Positions 1 through 9,888 of a DNA stretch of 20,879 bases are shown one piece after another. Every line of letters begins with the position of its first letter. The first letter of the stretch is position 1. Position numbers and translations under genes: made by a program. The notes beneath the pieces were generated by a model. The model did not search any database, was not told the DNA's origin, and saw only the letters and a program-made list of their open reading frames with translations. Location: assembly GCA_031275955.1 (NCBI GenBank), contig JAISNZ010000034.1, positions 1 to 20,879 of the forward strand, in the 5' to 3' direction. The DNA comes from Desulfovibrio sp. (GTDB lineage Bacteria > Desulfobacterota > Desulfovibrionia > Desulfovibrionales > Desulfovibrionaceae).

Positions 1-119
1 CCCCATCAGGCGGCTTTTAGCCCTGAGCCTGACGGCTCTTTCTTTGCCCTTCAACCGGCGCGGACAGGCGCACAACTTTCGGAAACGCCTTTTGCGCAAA
101 AACCAGCACGAGAACCCCC
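1..119. other. Left edge, no gene assigned
   Basis: No gene can be assigned here. On the plus strand one frame stops at 18-20 (TAG), which could be the end of an upstream gene lying outside the window. A second frame stays open and ends inside the start of fpg. No strong promoter is visible in front of fpg, so fpg may be read from an upstream gene, but this is inference. Confidence 0.3.
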
Positions 120-971
120 ATGCCGGAACTGCCTGAAGTGGAAACCATCGCCCGCACCCTGTCCCCGCAAATCCTTGACCGGCGCATCCTTTCCCTGGAA
201 CTCCTGCGCAAGAAAACCCTGCAGGCCGGGCATGCCTGGCTGCCCCGCCTGCAGGGCGCCCGCATCAGCCGCGTCCACCGACGGGCCAAGCTCCTGCTGC
301 TGGACCTCGACCTACCGCCGGACGCCCCTCTCCCCAGGCTCTGTCTCCTCTTTCACCTGAAAATGACCGGCAGTTTTTTCGTCCATCCCGCCGGCGCCGC
401 CGCCCTCAAGCATACCCGGATCATTTTTGACCTGGACGGTTCCCCCGGCTCCCGCCTCTTCTTTGACGATATCCGGACCTTCGGCTATTGCCGCATTGCT
501 CCTCCGGAGTCTCTGCCCGATTGGCCCTTCTGGAAATCCCTAGGACCGGAGCCCCTTCTCTGCCCGATACCCACCCTGGCCCGGCGCTTCCTTGGCCGTG
601 CGGCCGCCATCAAGGCCGTTCTTCTAAACCAAACCGTCATTGCCGGGATAGGAAACATCTATGCCGACGAAGCCCTTTTTCAGGCCGGAATCCATCCCGC
701 CACCAAGGCCTCCCGCCTTCCCTTCCCGGCCCTGGAGTCCCTGGCCAGGAGCCTGCAGGACATCCTGATCCGGGCCATTGCCCAATGCGGCAGCTCCATC
801 CGCGACTACCGCGACGCCCTGGGCAACGCCGGCGCCTTCCAGAACACCTTCGCCGTCTACGGACGCAAGGGGCAGGCCTGCATTCGGTGCGGCGTCCCCC
901 TTCTCCAGACCCGTATCGCCGGACGCACAACCGTCTATTGCCCCCGCTGCCAGCCGGAAACCAGCGCGTAG
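120..971 (+). CDS. mutM: Formamidopyrimidine-DNA glycosylase (Fpg/MutM)
   Basis: Base-excision repair enzyme that removes 8-oxoguanine and formamidopyrimidines and then nicks the abasic site. The protein begins MPELPEVET, the family signature in which Pro2 (after Met removal) is the nucleophile and Glu3 and Glu6 assist. Lys57 lies in the HRRAK motif, Asn179 in the GIGNIYADEALF motif of the helix-two-turn-helix, and a C-terminal zinc finger uses Cys254, Cys257, Cys274 and Cys277 with Arg269 in place for the zincless beta hairpin. All expected key residues are present. The length of 283 residues is slightly above the roughly 270 typical of the family, from small loop insertions. The start is fixed by the family N-terminus, because Met is followed directly by the catalytic Pro. 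The ribosome binding site is weak (ACGAGA), suggesting translation coupled to an upstream gene. The stop codon abuts a 15-bp tandem repeat. Confidence 0.97.
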   Translation: MPELPEVETIARTLSPQILDRRILSLELLRKKTLQAGHAWLPRLQGARISRVHRRAKLLLLDLDLPPDAPLPRLCLLFHLKMTGSFFVHPAGAAALKHTRIIFDLDGSPGSRLFFDDIRTFGYCRIAPPESLPDWPFWKSLGPEPLLCPIPTLARRFLGRAAAIKAVLLNQTVIAGIGNIYADEALFQAGIHPATKASRLPFPALESLARSLQDILIRAIAQCGSSIRDYRDALGNAGAFQNTFAVYGRKGQACIRCGVPLLQTRIAGRTTVYCPRCQPETSA

Positions 972-1120
972 CCGGGGCGTCGATTGCCGGGGCGTCGATT
1001 GCCGGGGCGGCGATTGCCGGGGCGGCGGTTGCCGGGGCGGCGATTGCCGGGGCGGCGATTGCCGGGGCGGCGGTTGCCGGGGCGGCGGTTGCCGGGGCGT
1101 CGATTGCCGGGGCGGCGAAA
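971..1120. repeat. Tandem repeat, ten 15-bp units
   Basis: Ten consecutive 15-bp units of the form GCCGGGGCGKCGRTT start at 971, the last base of the fpg stop codon, and end at 1120. Units vary only at position 10 (T or G) and position 13 (A or G). The tenth unit ends AAA instead of ATT or GTT. Because 15 is a multiple of three, several frames stay open through it on both strands, giving artificial low-complexity ORFs. The G-runs (GGGG, GG) recur regularly, so the plus strand could form G-quadruplexes; that is inference. No nearby gene needs it for coding. Confidence 0.93.
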
Positions 1121-1134
1121 TGCGCGGCATTTCG
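1116..1134. other. Short perfect hairpin after the tandem repeat
   Basis: CGAAATGC and GCATTTCG form a perfect 8-bp stem around the 3-base loop GCG. It overlaps the degenerate last repeat unit. Its role is unknown; it may help end fpg transcription together with the larger hairpin downstream. Confidence 0.5.
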
Positions 1135-1166
1135 AGCGGCAAGGCGCGCGCTCCCGTCGCAGCCGC

Positions 1167-1200
1167 CAAAGCCCAACTGCCTGGACGCAGTTGGGCTTTG
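1167..1200. terminator. Bidirectional terminator-like hairpin between convergent genes
   Basis: A perfect 14-bp stem (CAAAGCCCAACTGC paired with GCAGTTGGGCTTTG) encloses the 6-base loop CTGGAC. It lies between the convergent ends of fpg and the small methyltransferase. The A-run on one side and T-run on the other give a short U-stretch in either direction, but only three Ts, so it is not a classical strong intrinsic terminator. Confidence 0.6.
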
Positions 1201-1264
1201 AACTTCGAAGCAGCCGAAGGGGCATCCGGGCGCAGTTTTCTTTTTCCGCGCAAGGGGCACCCCT

Positions 1265-1867
1265 TCAGGAAGGACCCTCCGCCGGTTGCGCCAGAAAGAG
1301 GACCTCCGGGTTGCGCGGCTTGTTGCACAGGGCATAACGGGCCGCGGTCGCGCGGGAAGCGGGCAGTGCGGAGAACCAGTCCTCCACGGCCGCCAGCTCC
1401 TCCCGGCCGCCGGGGTGGCCGCCGTAGGCGTGAACCGAAAGAATGCCCCGGGGGCGAAGGGCGCTCAGGGCGGCCTCAAGGGCGGCAAGGGTGGTTGCCG
1501 CCTTGGTGACCAGGGCGCGGTCGCTGCGGGGGAGAAAGCCGAGATTGAACATGGCCGCGGCAATGCGCTCCGCGCCGAGATGGCGGGCCAGGGTTTCATG
1601 TCCGTGCGCAAGGCATTGGAGGTAGCCGTCAAGGCCGGCCGCGGCGAGACGGGAGCGGGTGGCGGCCAGGGCGGCCTCCTGGAGGTCAAAGGCCAGGAGA
1701 CGGAATGAAGGGGACAGACGGGCCAGAGTCCGGGCCAGAAAAAGCGCGTCATGGCCGTTGCCCGCGGTGCCGTCAACGACCAGCAGATCCGGAAGATCGG
1801 CCTGTTTCTCCAGCGCCGCGCCCACGGCCTGGCGGGAGAACTCGCGGAGGGAGGGGAGGGCGTCCAT
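1265..1867 (-). CDS. Class I SAM-dependent methyltransferase, YtqB/rRNA-methylase-like
   Basis: A 200-residue Rossmann-fold methyltransferase. Residues 29-40 (LVVDGTAGNGHD) are the SAM-binding motif I, with a DGTAGNGHDALFLA pattern typical of the YtqB-like family annotated as putative rRNA methylase. An acidic strand end follows (LLAFDLQEAAL), then AAMFNLGFLPRSD, where the family has its conserved NLGYLPGGD-like motif. The C-terminus has VHAYGGHPGGREE and KPRNPEVLF, also seen in that family. The substrate is not known from sequence; some members of the family act on tRNA wobble uridine derivatives. ATG at 1867 is chosen because an AAGGA stands just before it. A longer reading would run into the upstream gene with unrelated sequence. 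The gene follows the ABC ATPase by 23 bp and is probably last in its operon. Confidence 0.8.
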   Translation of the reverse strand: MDALPSLREFSRQAVGAALEKQADLPDLLVVDGTAGNGHDALFLARTLARLSPSFRLLAFDLQEAALAATRSRLAAAGLDGYLQCLAHGHETLARHLGAERIAAAMFNLGFLPRSDRALVTKAATTLAALEAALSALRPRGILSVHAYGGHPGGREELAAVEDWFSALPASRATAARYALCNKPRNPEVLFLAQPAEGPS

Positions 1868-1890
1868 GGGGATCCTTGCGGGGTTATCTC

Positions 1891-2841
1891 TCAGGAAGCA
1901 ATCCGCAAACAGCGCGCCGCGCGGCTGCCGCCGGAGAGGACAAGGGGAACGGAATCGCTCAGGCAACGCGGCAGAGGATCGGGGCAGCGGTCAAGGAAAG
2001 GACAGAGATCCCGGCCTTCTCCCGCGAGGGGATCCGCGGCTGGAGGGGCGCAATCCCCGCCCGGGCTCCCGCCCATAAGAAGCCGGGTATAGGGATGCAG
2101 GGGATGGCGGAAAAGTTCGCGGGCCTCGGCCTCTTCCACCACCATCCCCCGGTAGAGGACAGCCACCCGGTCGGCCATGTGCCGGACAACGGCCAGATCG
2201 TGGGAAATGAACAAGTAGGCGAGCCCCATGCTGTCCTGCATATCCTTCAGCAGGTTAAGGACCTGGGCCTGAACCGAGGCGTCCAGAGAGGAAGTGGGCT
2301 CGTCGCAGACCACGAAGGCCGGCCGGGTAATCAGGGCCCGGGCGATGGCCACGCGCTGCCGCTGGCCTCCGGAGAACTCATGCGGATAGCGGCTGGCCTG
2401 CCGGCAATCAAGACCCACCTGTTCCAGCATGGCCTCCACCATCCGGATCCGCTCCCTGGGGGCAAGGGGCCTTCCGGTCCAGAGCAGGGGTTCTTCCACC
2501 GCCTTGCCCACCCTCATGCGGGGGTTGAGGGAGGAATAGGGGTCCTGAAAAATCATCTGCGCCTCGCCGGCCGGACGGCGCGACGCGACCCGCCCATCCG
2601 GGCCGTAAAGAGAAACTCCCCGGATGCGGACTTCGCCGGAGGAGGGCGGCAGCAGGCCAACGGCCATGCGGCCCAAGGTGCTTTTGCCGCTGCCTGATTC
2701 CCCCACCACGCCCAGGGTCCGGCCGGGAAGAAGATCCAGCGACACATCCCGGACAGCCTGAACGGAGCGCGTCCTCCCTAAGATTCCGCTTTTCTGCCGA
2801 AAGACGCGGGACAGGGAATGAAAGGAAAGCAGGGCCTGCAT
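1891..2841 (-). CDS. Oligopeptide/dipeptide-type ABC transporter ATP-binding protein
   Basis: ATPase subunit of an OppF/DppF-type importer, expected to sit on the inner face of the membrane and power uptake of peptides, nickel or similar solutes. Visible parts are Walker A at residues 47-55 (GESGSGKST), the Q-loop MIFQDPYSSLNPRM, the ABC signature SGGQRQRVAIARAL near 157-170, Walker B FVVCDEPTSSLD, the H-loop region FISHDLAVV, and the C-terminal HPLHPYTRLL segment with the cysteine-containing tail CPFLDRCPDPLPRC typical of OppD/OppF. At 316 residues it matches the family. The upstream gene's stop overlaps a TTG at 2853. ATG at 2841 is preferred because homologous proteins begin three to five residues before the LLxxxxLSR segment; neither start has a clear ribosome binding site, so translational coupling is likely. 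No permease, binding protein or OppD partner is in the window. Confidence 0.9.
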   Translation of the reverse strand: MQALLSFHSLSRVFRQKSGILGRTRSVQAVRDVSLDLLPGRTLGVVGESGSGKSTLGRMAVGLLPPSSGEVRIRGVSLYGPDGRVASRRPAGEAQMIFQDPYSSLNPRMRVGKAVEEPLLWTGRPLAPRERIRMVEAMLEQVGLDCRQASRYPHEFSGGQRQRVAIARALITRPAFVVCDEPTSSLDASVQAQVLNLLKDMQDSMGLAYLFISHDLAVVRHMADRVAVLYRGMVVEEAEARELFRHPLHPYTRLLMGGSPGGDCAPPAADPLAGEGRDLCPFLDRCPDPLPRCLSDSVPLVLSGGSRAARCLRIAS

Positions 2842-2849
2842 GGCGGCGG

Positions 2850-4364
2850 TCAAAGGGATTGGACCACCCGGCGCACCAGGTCGGGGATGGTGGCCCTGTC
2901 CGGCAGGATATGGCAGGGAAGTCCGGCCGCCTCCAGAGCCCCGGCGGTGACGGGACCGATGCAGGCCAGTCGGACCGAGGAATGCCGGCGCAGGATCTTA
3001 GCCGGGATCTGTTCCAGGAAATGGGTGACGGTGGAGGCGGAAGTGAAGATGACGCAGTCCACCTCGCCGGCCTCCAGCCCGTCCAGAACCTTGCGGGCGC
3101 GGGAGGAAACGGGCACGGTTTCGTAGATCGGCAGGGCGTCCGGGATGGCGCCGTGCGCCGCCAGGATGTCCGGCAGGGCGTCCCCGGCCTTCTTTGCCCT
3201 GGGCAGGAGGATGCGCATTCCGGCCAGGGAAGCCCCGCACAGGGCGGCCAGCCCGTGACCAAGACTTTCGGCCGTGGCTGTTTCCGGCAGGAAGTCCGCG
3301 CGAATGCCCCGCTCCAGCAGGGCTTCGGCCGTTGCCGGCCCCACGGCGGCCACTCGGATCTTCCGGCCCAGGCTGCGGGAATCCAGCCCTCCGGCAAAGA
3401 GCGCCTCCCAGAAACAGCGCACCCCGTTGGCCGAGGTGAAGAGAAGCCAGCTATAATTCCCCAGTCCGGCAAGAACGGCCCGGACAGGGGCGGAATCCGA
3501 AAGGGAGCGGATGGCGATGGCGGGAAAGGGGATCACCCGCGCCCCTTCCGCTTCCAGAAGCCGGACGGTTTCGGCGGCCTGTTCCGTTGCCCTGGTGACC
3601 ACAATGCCCTTGCCCAGAAGGGGCCGGTCCTCAAACCAGCGCAAGGAATCGCGCAGCCTGACCACCTCTCCGACCACAATGAGGCTGGGGGCGGTAAAAC
3701 CATACTCCTCGGCCTTTTGCGGCAGATCGGCAATGCCGGCCGCAAGGCTGCGCTGGCGCGGCGTCGTCCCCCAGTGAATCAGGGCCGCAGGCGTCGCGGG
3801 GTGCAGCCCGGCGGCAATCAGGTTCCGGGAAATTTCCGGCAGGTTCTTCATGCCCATGAAAAAGACAAGGGTGCCGCCGCCCGCGGCCAGGGCCTTCCAG
3901 TTCAGACCGCTCGCGGTCTTGCCGGGATCTTCATGCCCGGTGACGAAACAGACGGAGGAGGCGCAGGCCCGGTGCGTGAGGGGGATGCCGGCATAGGCCG
4001 GTCCCGCGACGGCGCTGGTGACGCCGGGGACCACCTCAAAGGGAATGCCCGCGGCCGCGACGGCCTCGGCCTCTTCCCCGCCGCGGCCGAACAGATAGGG
4101 GTCGCCGCCCTTGAGCCTGGCCACCACCTTGCCTTCCCCGGCCTTGCGGACGAGAAGGGCGCTGATTTCCTCCTGGGGCAGGGTATGATCGCCGCCCCGT
4201 TTTCCGGCATAGATCATCTCCGCCCCTTCCCGGACAAAATCCAGAAGAGCGTCCGGGGCAAGGTGGTCATAAATGACCGTATCCGCGCGGGAAAGAATCT
4301 CCTTCCCCTTCAGGGTGAAAAGTCCGGGATCGCCCGGCCCCGCGCCGATGAGGTAGACCTTCAT
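2850..4364 (-). CDS. cobA-hemD: Uroporphyrinogen-III C-methyltransferase / uroporphyrinogen-III synthase fusion
   Basis: Bifunctional tetrapyrrole enzyme of 504 residues. The N-terminal part (about 1-245) is a SUMT/CobA methyltransferase making precorrin-2 from uroporphyrinogen III. It shows the VYLIGAGPGDPGL start, the GDPYLFGRGGEEAEAV motif and the VVPGVTSAVAGPAYAGIPLTHR region. The C-terminal part (about 250-504) is HemD, which closes hydroxymethylbilane to uroporphyrinogen III; it has GIVVTRATEQA, FTSANGVRCF and FTSASTVTHF segments typical of the family. The fusion couples ring closure to methylation toward siroheme, cobalamin and, in sulfate reducers, the siroheme-dependent heme route; that pathway use is established knowledge for such organisms, not shown here. 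It starts 9 bp after valS, and its ribosome binding site (GAGG) overlaps the valS stop codon, so the two are probably co-translated. Its stop overlaps the next gene's possible TTG start. Confidence 0.95.
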   Translation of the reverse strand: MKVYLIGAGPGDPGLFTLKGKEILSRADTVIYDHLAPDALLDFVREGAEMIYAGKRGGDHTLPQEEISALLVRKAGEGKVVARLKGGDPYLFGRGGEEAEAVAAAGIPFEVVPGVTSAVAGPAYAGIPLTHRACASSVCFVTGHEDPGKTASGLNWKALAAGGGTLVFFMGMKNLPEISRNLIAAGLHPATPAALIHWGTTPRQRSLAAGIADLPQKAEEYGFTAPSLIVVGEVVRLRDSLRWFEDRPLLGKGIVVTRATEQAAETVRLLEAEGARVIPFPAIAIRSLSDSAPVRAVLAGLGNYSWLLFTSANGVRCFWEALFAGGLDSRSLGRKIRVAAVGPATAEALLERGIRADFLPETATAESLGHGLAALCGASLAGMRILLPRAKKAGDALPDILAAHGAIPDALPIYETVPVSSRARKVLDGLEAGEVDCVIFTSASTVTHFLEQIPAKILRRHSSVRLACIGPVTAGALEAAGLPCHILPDRATIPDLVRRVVQSL

Positions 4365-4373
4365 ACTCCGCCC

Positions 4374-7043
<2,670 letters not shown>

Positions 7044-7088
7044 GGGGATCTCCGGATAAAGGGTCGCGGACGGAACGCAACGGCAAAT

Positions 7089-7116
7089 AGTGTATAGGGC
7101 GGCAGGGGAATGTCAA
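7089..7116 (-). promoter_or_regulatory. Sigma-70-like promoter of valS
   Basis: On the minus strand a perfect TTGACA (7116-7111) is followed after 16 bp by TACACT (7094-7089), four of six matches to TATAAT. Transcription would start near 7080, about 40 bp before the valS ATG. It sits in the only sizable gap between topA and valS, so it probably drives the whole valS operon. Confidence 0.65.
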
Positions 7117-7217
7117 GCCTCTCCCGCCAGATGGCGAGGAGAATCCGGGGCCGTCCGTCAGCATGCCCGGCGGGGGAGACAGGAAAGGAGGGGGTCCGGC
7201 ATGCCCCCCGGCGGGGT

Positions 7218-7234
7218 TTGGGGCGGAGCCCCAA
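7218..7234 (-). terminator. Terminator-like GC hairpin after topA
   Basis: TTGGGGC and GCCCCAA form a perfect 7-bp stem with a 3-base loop immediately after the topA stop codon. On the minus strand it is followed by AAACCCCGCCGGGG rather than a U-run. It is best read as a GC-rich attenuating hairpin of the kind often found after genes in high-GC deltaproteobacteria. A related sequence lies at 9776-9799. Confidence 0.5.
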
Positions 7235-9481
7235 TCAGTCAGGTTCCCCCTCCCCGTCCGCCTGTCTGTAGCGGCAGTTTTTTTCCGGGCAGAAGAGGAC
7301 GGTTTTGCCGCGCTGGGTTTTCCGGCAGAGCAGCGGGAAGCCGCAGAGGGGGCAGGGGCCTTTTTCGGGCATGTCCCACAGGGCATAATCACAGGCCGGG
7401 TACTGGTCGCAGGAGTAGAAGATTTTTCCGCGCTTGCTGCTTTTTTCCACCAGGGCGCCTTTTTGGCAGCGGGGGCAGGGCACGCCGGTGGAGAAGGGTT
7501 CCGTGTGCTTGCAGGCGGGCCAGGCGGAGCAGGCCACGAAACGGCTGCCTGTGCGGGAGCGTTTCAGGACCAGATCCGCTCCGCAGTCCGGGCAGACGCC
7601 TGCCGTTTCGGCGGGAATCTTTTCCTTGTCCGCCAGATGGACCCGGCCCTGCTCGTCGCGGCTGAAGTTGCTGCTGAAGCGGCAGTCGGGGTAGCCGGAG
7701 CAGGCCAGGAAGGGACCGGCCTTGCCGAATTTGATCAGGGTCTCCCGGCCGCAGTTCGGGCAGACGATGTCCGAGGGCAGGCCGCCCTTGACGGACTCCA
7801 TGCTCCGGGCGGCCTTGTCCAGAGCGGGGTTGAAGGCGTCGCTGAAGCGGCGCAGCAGATCCACCCAGTCCTGTTCGCCGACGGCCACCTTGTCCAGGGA
7901 TTCTTCCATCTGGGCGGTGAAGCCCACATCCATGATTTCGCGGAAGGAGGCCGTCAGGAGGTCGCAGACCACGGCGCCCAGATCCGTGGCGGTGAAGTGT
8001 TTGTCTTCCAGGCGGACGTATTCGCGATCCAGGAGAGTGGCAATGATGCTGGCGTAAGTGGAGGGGCGGCCGATGCCTTTTTCCTCCAGTTCCCGCACCA
8101 GGGAGGCCTCGGAATAGCGGGCCGGGGGCTGGGTGAATTTTTGTTCCTTGTGCAGCTGGATCAAGGTCAGGGGCTGGCCGGGAGACAGGGGGGGCAGCTC
8201 GACGGCGTCCTCGGATTTCTGGGGCGAGAGGGCGTAAAATCCGGGGAACAGGACGCGTTCTCCCCTGGCCCGGAACTGCGCGTCCCGGCACCGGGCGAGG
8301 ACGACGGTGTCCTGCACCCTGGCCGCGGCCATCTGCGAAGCCACGAAACGGGTCCAGATCAATCTGTAGAGCTGGTATTGTTCCGGGGCGATGAGCCCTT
8401 TGACCTCTTCCGGGGTGATGGTCACATCCACGGGGCGCACGGCTTCGTGGGCGTCCTGGGCGTTGCCCTTGCTCTTGAAGATCCGGGCTTTTGCCGGGTA
8501 GAAATCCGGCCCCCAGGTATCGATGATGAAGGTTTTGGCCGCTTCTCTGGCTTCGTCGGAGATGCGGACGGAGTCTGTGCGCATATAGGTGATGAGGGCG
8601 GTGACGCCGCGCGCGCCGAGTTCCATGCCTTCATAGAGGCGCTGGGCGATATTCATGGTGCGTTTGGCGGTATATCCCAGGCGTTGGTTGGCGGCCTGCT
8701 GCAAGGTGGAGGTAATGAAGGGGGGGACGGGCGTCCGCTCGCGTTCCTTGATTTCCACGCCCTGCGCGCTCCATGATCCGCCGGCCAGACGGGCTTCCAG
8801 GGCCAGGGCGGCCTCCTGCGAGGCCACGGTTGGTTTCTTTCCTCCTACCTTGTGCAGTTCGGCCGTAAATTCAGGGGGGAGATCCGCGGCCAGACGGACG
8901 CGGATGAGCCAGTGTTCCTTCGGCACAAAGGCCCGCCTCTCCTTTTCCCTTTCCACGATAAGGCGCAGGGCCACGCTCTGAACCCGGCCGGCGGAGATCC
9001 CCCGCTTGACCTTTTGCCAGAGCAGGGGGGAAAGTTTGTAGCCGACCAGCCGGTCCAGAATGCGCCGGGCCTGCTGGGCGTTGAAAAGGTTGGCGTTGAT
9101 GGGCCGGGGGTGTTCCAGGGCCTCCCTGACGGCCTTGGCGGTGATCTCGTTGAACTGGATGCGCCGGATATTGCGGTTGCTGTCCTTGATCAGATCCGCC
9201 ACATGCCAGGCAATGGCCTCCCCCTCCCTGTCCGGGTCCGGAGCGAGAAAGATGTTGTCCGCCCTGGTCGCGGCCGCGCGGAGATCCTCCACCACCTTTT
9301 CCTTGCCGGTAATGATCTGGTACTGCGGCGAAAAATCCTTCTCCTCGTCCACCCCGAGATTTTTGGACGGCAGGTCGCGGATATGCCCCACGCTGGCCTG
9401 GACCATATAGTTGGCGCCGAGAAATTTGCGGATGGTTTTCACCTTGGCGGGGGATTCCACAATAATCAGATCCTTGCCCAT
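7235..9481 (-). CDS. topA: DNA topoisomerase I (type IA)
   Basis: Relaxes negative supercoils by cutting one strand and passing the other. The 748-residue protein begins with the TOPRIM domain (KDLIIVESPAKVKTI, acidic triad in APDPDREGEA). Tyr299 in TYMRTDS is the catalytic tyrosine that bonds to the DNA 5' end. From about residue 570 there are four cysteine-rich zinc fingers (CPNCG..CSGYPDC, CPDCG..CSAWPAC, CPRCQ..CDQYPAC, CPLCG..CPEKNC), which bind single-stranded DNA and in other bacteria RNA polymerase. All core motifs are intact. The start ATG at 9481 matches the family N-terminus, with GAGG a few bases upstream. The gene is read leftward from a promoter near 9606-9633, with about 120 bases of untranslated leader. 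A GC hairpin follows the stop, so it is probably a separate unit from valS. Confidence 0.98.
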   Translation of the reverse strand: MGKDLIIVESPAKVKTIRKFLGANYMVQASVGHIRDLPSKNLGVDEEKDFSPQYQIITGKEKVVEDLRAAATRADNIFLAPDPDREGEAIAWHVADLIKDSNRNIRRIQFNEITAKAVREALEHPRPINANLFNAQQARRILDRLVGYKLSPLLWQKVKRGISAGRVQSVALRLIVEREKERRAFVPKEHWLIRVRLAADLPPEFTAELHKVGGKKPTVASQEAALALEARLAGGSWSAQGVEIKERERTPVPPFITSTLQQAANQRLGYTAKRTMNIAQRLYEGMELGARGVTALITYMRTDSVRISDEAREAAKTFIIDTWGPDFYPAKARIFKSKGNAQDAHEAVRPVDVTITPEEVKGLIAPEQYQLYRLIWTRFVASQMAAARVQDTVVLARCRDAQFRARGERVLFPGFYALSPQKSEDAVELPPLSPGQPLTLIQLHKEQKFTQPPARYSEASLVRELEEKGIGRPSTYASIIATLLDREYVRLEDKHFTATDLGAVVCDLLTASFREIMDVGFTAQMEESLDKVAVGEQDWVDLLRRFSDAFNPALDKAARSMESVKGGLPSDIVCPNCGRETLIKFGKAGPFLACSGYPDCRFSSNFSRDEQGRVHLADKEKIPAETAGVCPDCGADLVLKRSRTGSRFVACSAWPACKHTEPFSTGVPCPRCQKGALVEKSSKRGKIFYSCDQYPACDYALWDMPEKGPCPLCGFPLLCRKTQRGKTVLFCPEKNCRYRQADGEGEPD

Positions 9482-9519
9482 GGAGCCTCTTTTTGTTTTT
9501 GGTCAGGCGGTTCGCGTTT

Positions 9520-9534
9520 CCGGGTTTTACCCGG
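9520..9534. other. Hairpin in the topA leader
   Basis: CCGGG and CCCGG pair around the loop TTTTA, with a run of seven Ts at 9543-9549 on the plus strand. It lies within the predicted topA 5' leader. On the plus strand it looks like a weak intrinsic terminator that would block reading into topA from the right-hand side, but no rightward transcript is expected here. Confidence 0.3.
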
Positions 9535-9605
9535 TCCGGCCCTTTTTTTCCCGCCCGGCTGGAGTTTTGCGGGAATTGGAGGCAACACCGCCGCACGGCA
9601 GGGAA

Positions 9606-9633
9606 ACGATACGGATTTACAGGACAAGGTCAA
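9606..9633 (-). promoter_or_regulatory. Possible sigma-70-like promoter of topA
   Basis: Minus-strand TTGACC (9633-9628) and TATCGT (9611-9606) are separated by 16 bp. The match is moderate: five of six and four of six. Transcription would start near 9598, giving a leader of about 118 bases. Confidence 0.4.
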
Positions 9634-9734
9634 GGAGAAAGCGGCCCGGAAAGGGCGATCAAAATTCTGACAAAGGGGCTTTCAGAGGAGAGGAAGAAGA
9701 GAAGATATCCAGTTATTTCCTTTTATTATCAGCG

Positions 9735-9749
9735 TGGCATGTCCTTTGC
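9735..9749 (+). promoter_or_regulatory. Sigma-54 (RpoN) -24/-12 promoter
   Basis: TGGCATGTCCTTTGC, followed by T, matches the RpoN consensus TGGCAC-G-N4-TTGC at every fixed position except one C-to-T change, with the exact spacing between the GG at -24 and the GC at -12. Transcription would start near 9761 and run into the muramidase-like gene with a leader of about 128 bases. RpoN promoters need an activator ATPase, so expression of that gene is probably conditional, for example tied to flagellar or surface functions; that part is inference. Confidence 0.65.
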
Positions 9750-9775
9750 TAGGGAAATGCCGAGGAATTCCCCTT

Positions 9776-9822
9776 GAGGGGGTTTTGCCCCTCCAAACCC
9801 CTCAGCGGCGGCATCAGTGCCG
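9776..9822. other. Two hairpins in the muramidase leader
   Basis: GAGGGG and CCCCTC (9776-9793) form a 6-bp stem with loop GTTTTG. CGGCA and TGCCG (9809-9822) form a second stem with loop TCAG. Both fall between the sigma-54 promoter and the start codon, so they would be in the mRNA leader. The first resembles the hairpin after topA (G4, short loop, C4, then AAACCCC). A role in attenuation is possible but unproven. Confidence 0.4.
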
Positions 9823-9888
9823 GCGGGGGGAGTCTTTGAGGGGATGAATTGTCCGCGCAGGCGCATACAGAACTGAAGGAGATCACCT

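Larger units (their letters stand above)
9482..9888. other. 407-bp divergent intergenic region between topA and the muramidase gene
   Basis: This gap holds the topA promoter and leader on the minus strand, a sigma-54-type promoter reading rightward at 9735-9749, and two hairpins in the predicted 5' leader of the muramidase transcript. A locally A/T-rich stretch (about 9660-9735) lies upstream of the sigma-54 site, where an enhancer-binding activator would be expected to act. No convincing small gene was seen. Confidence 0.7.

Noticed and set aside
971..1120. CRISPR array
   Set aside because: The units are directly adjacent with no spacers between them, so this is a simple tandem repeat.
488..1509. 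Long open frames through the 15-bp repeat encoding pentapeptide-like strings
   Set aside because: They exist because the repeat unit is a multiple of three and contains no stop. The peptides do not match the real pentapeptide-repeat consensus, lack plausible starts and overlap fpg on both strands.
2839..2853. TTG at 2853 as start of the ABC ATPase
   Set aside because: It has no ribosome binding site, and the ATG at 2841 aligns better with the family N-terminus. It is still possible by stop-start overlap coupling.
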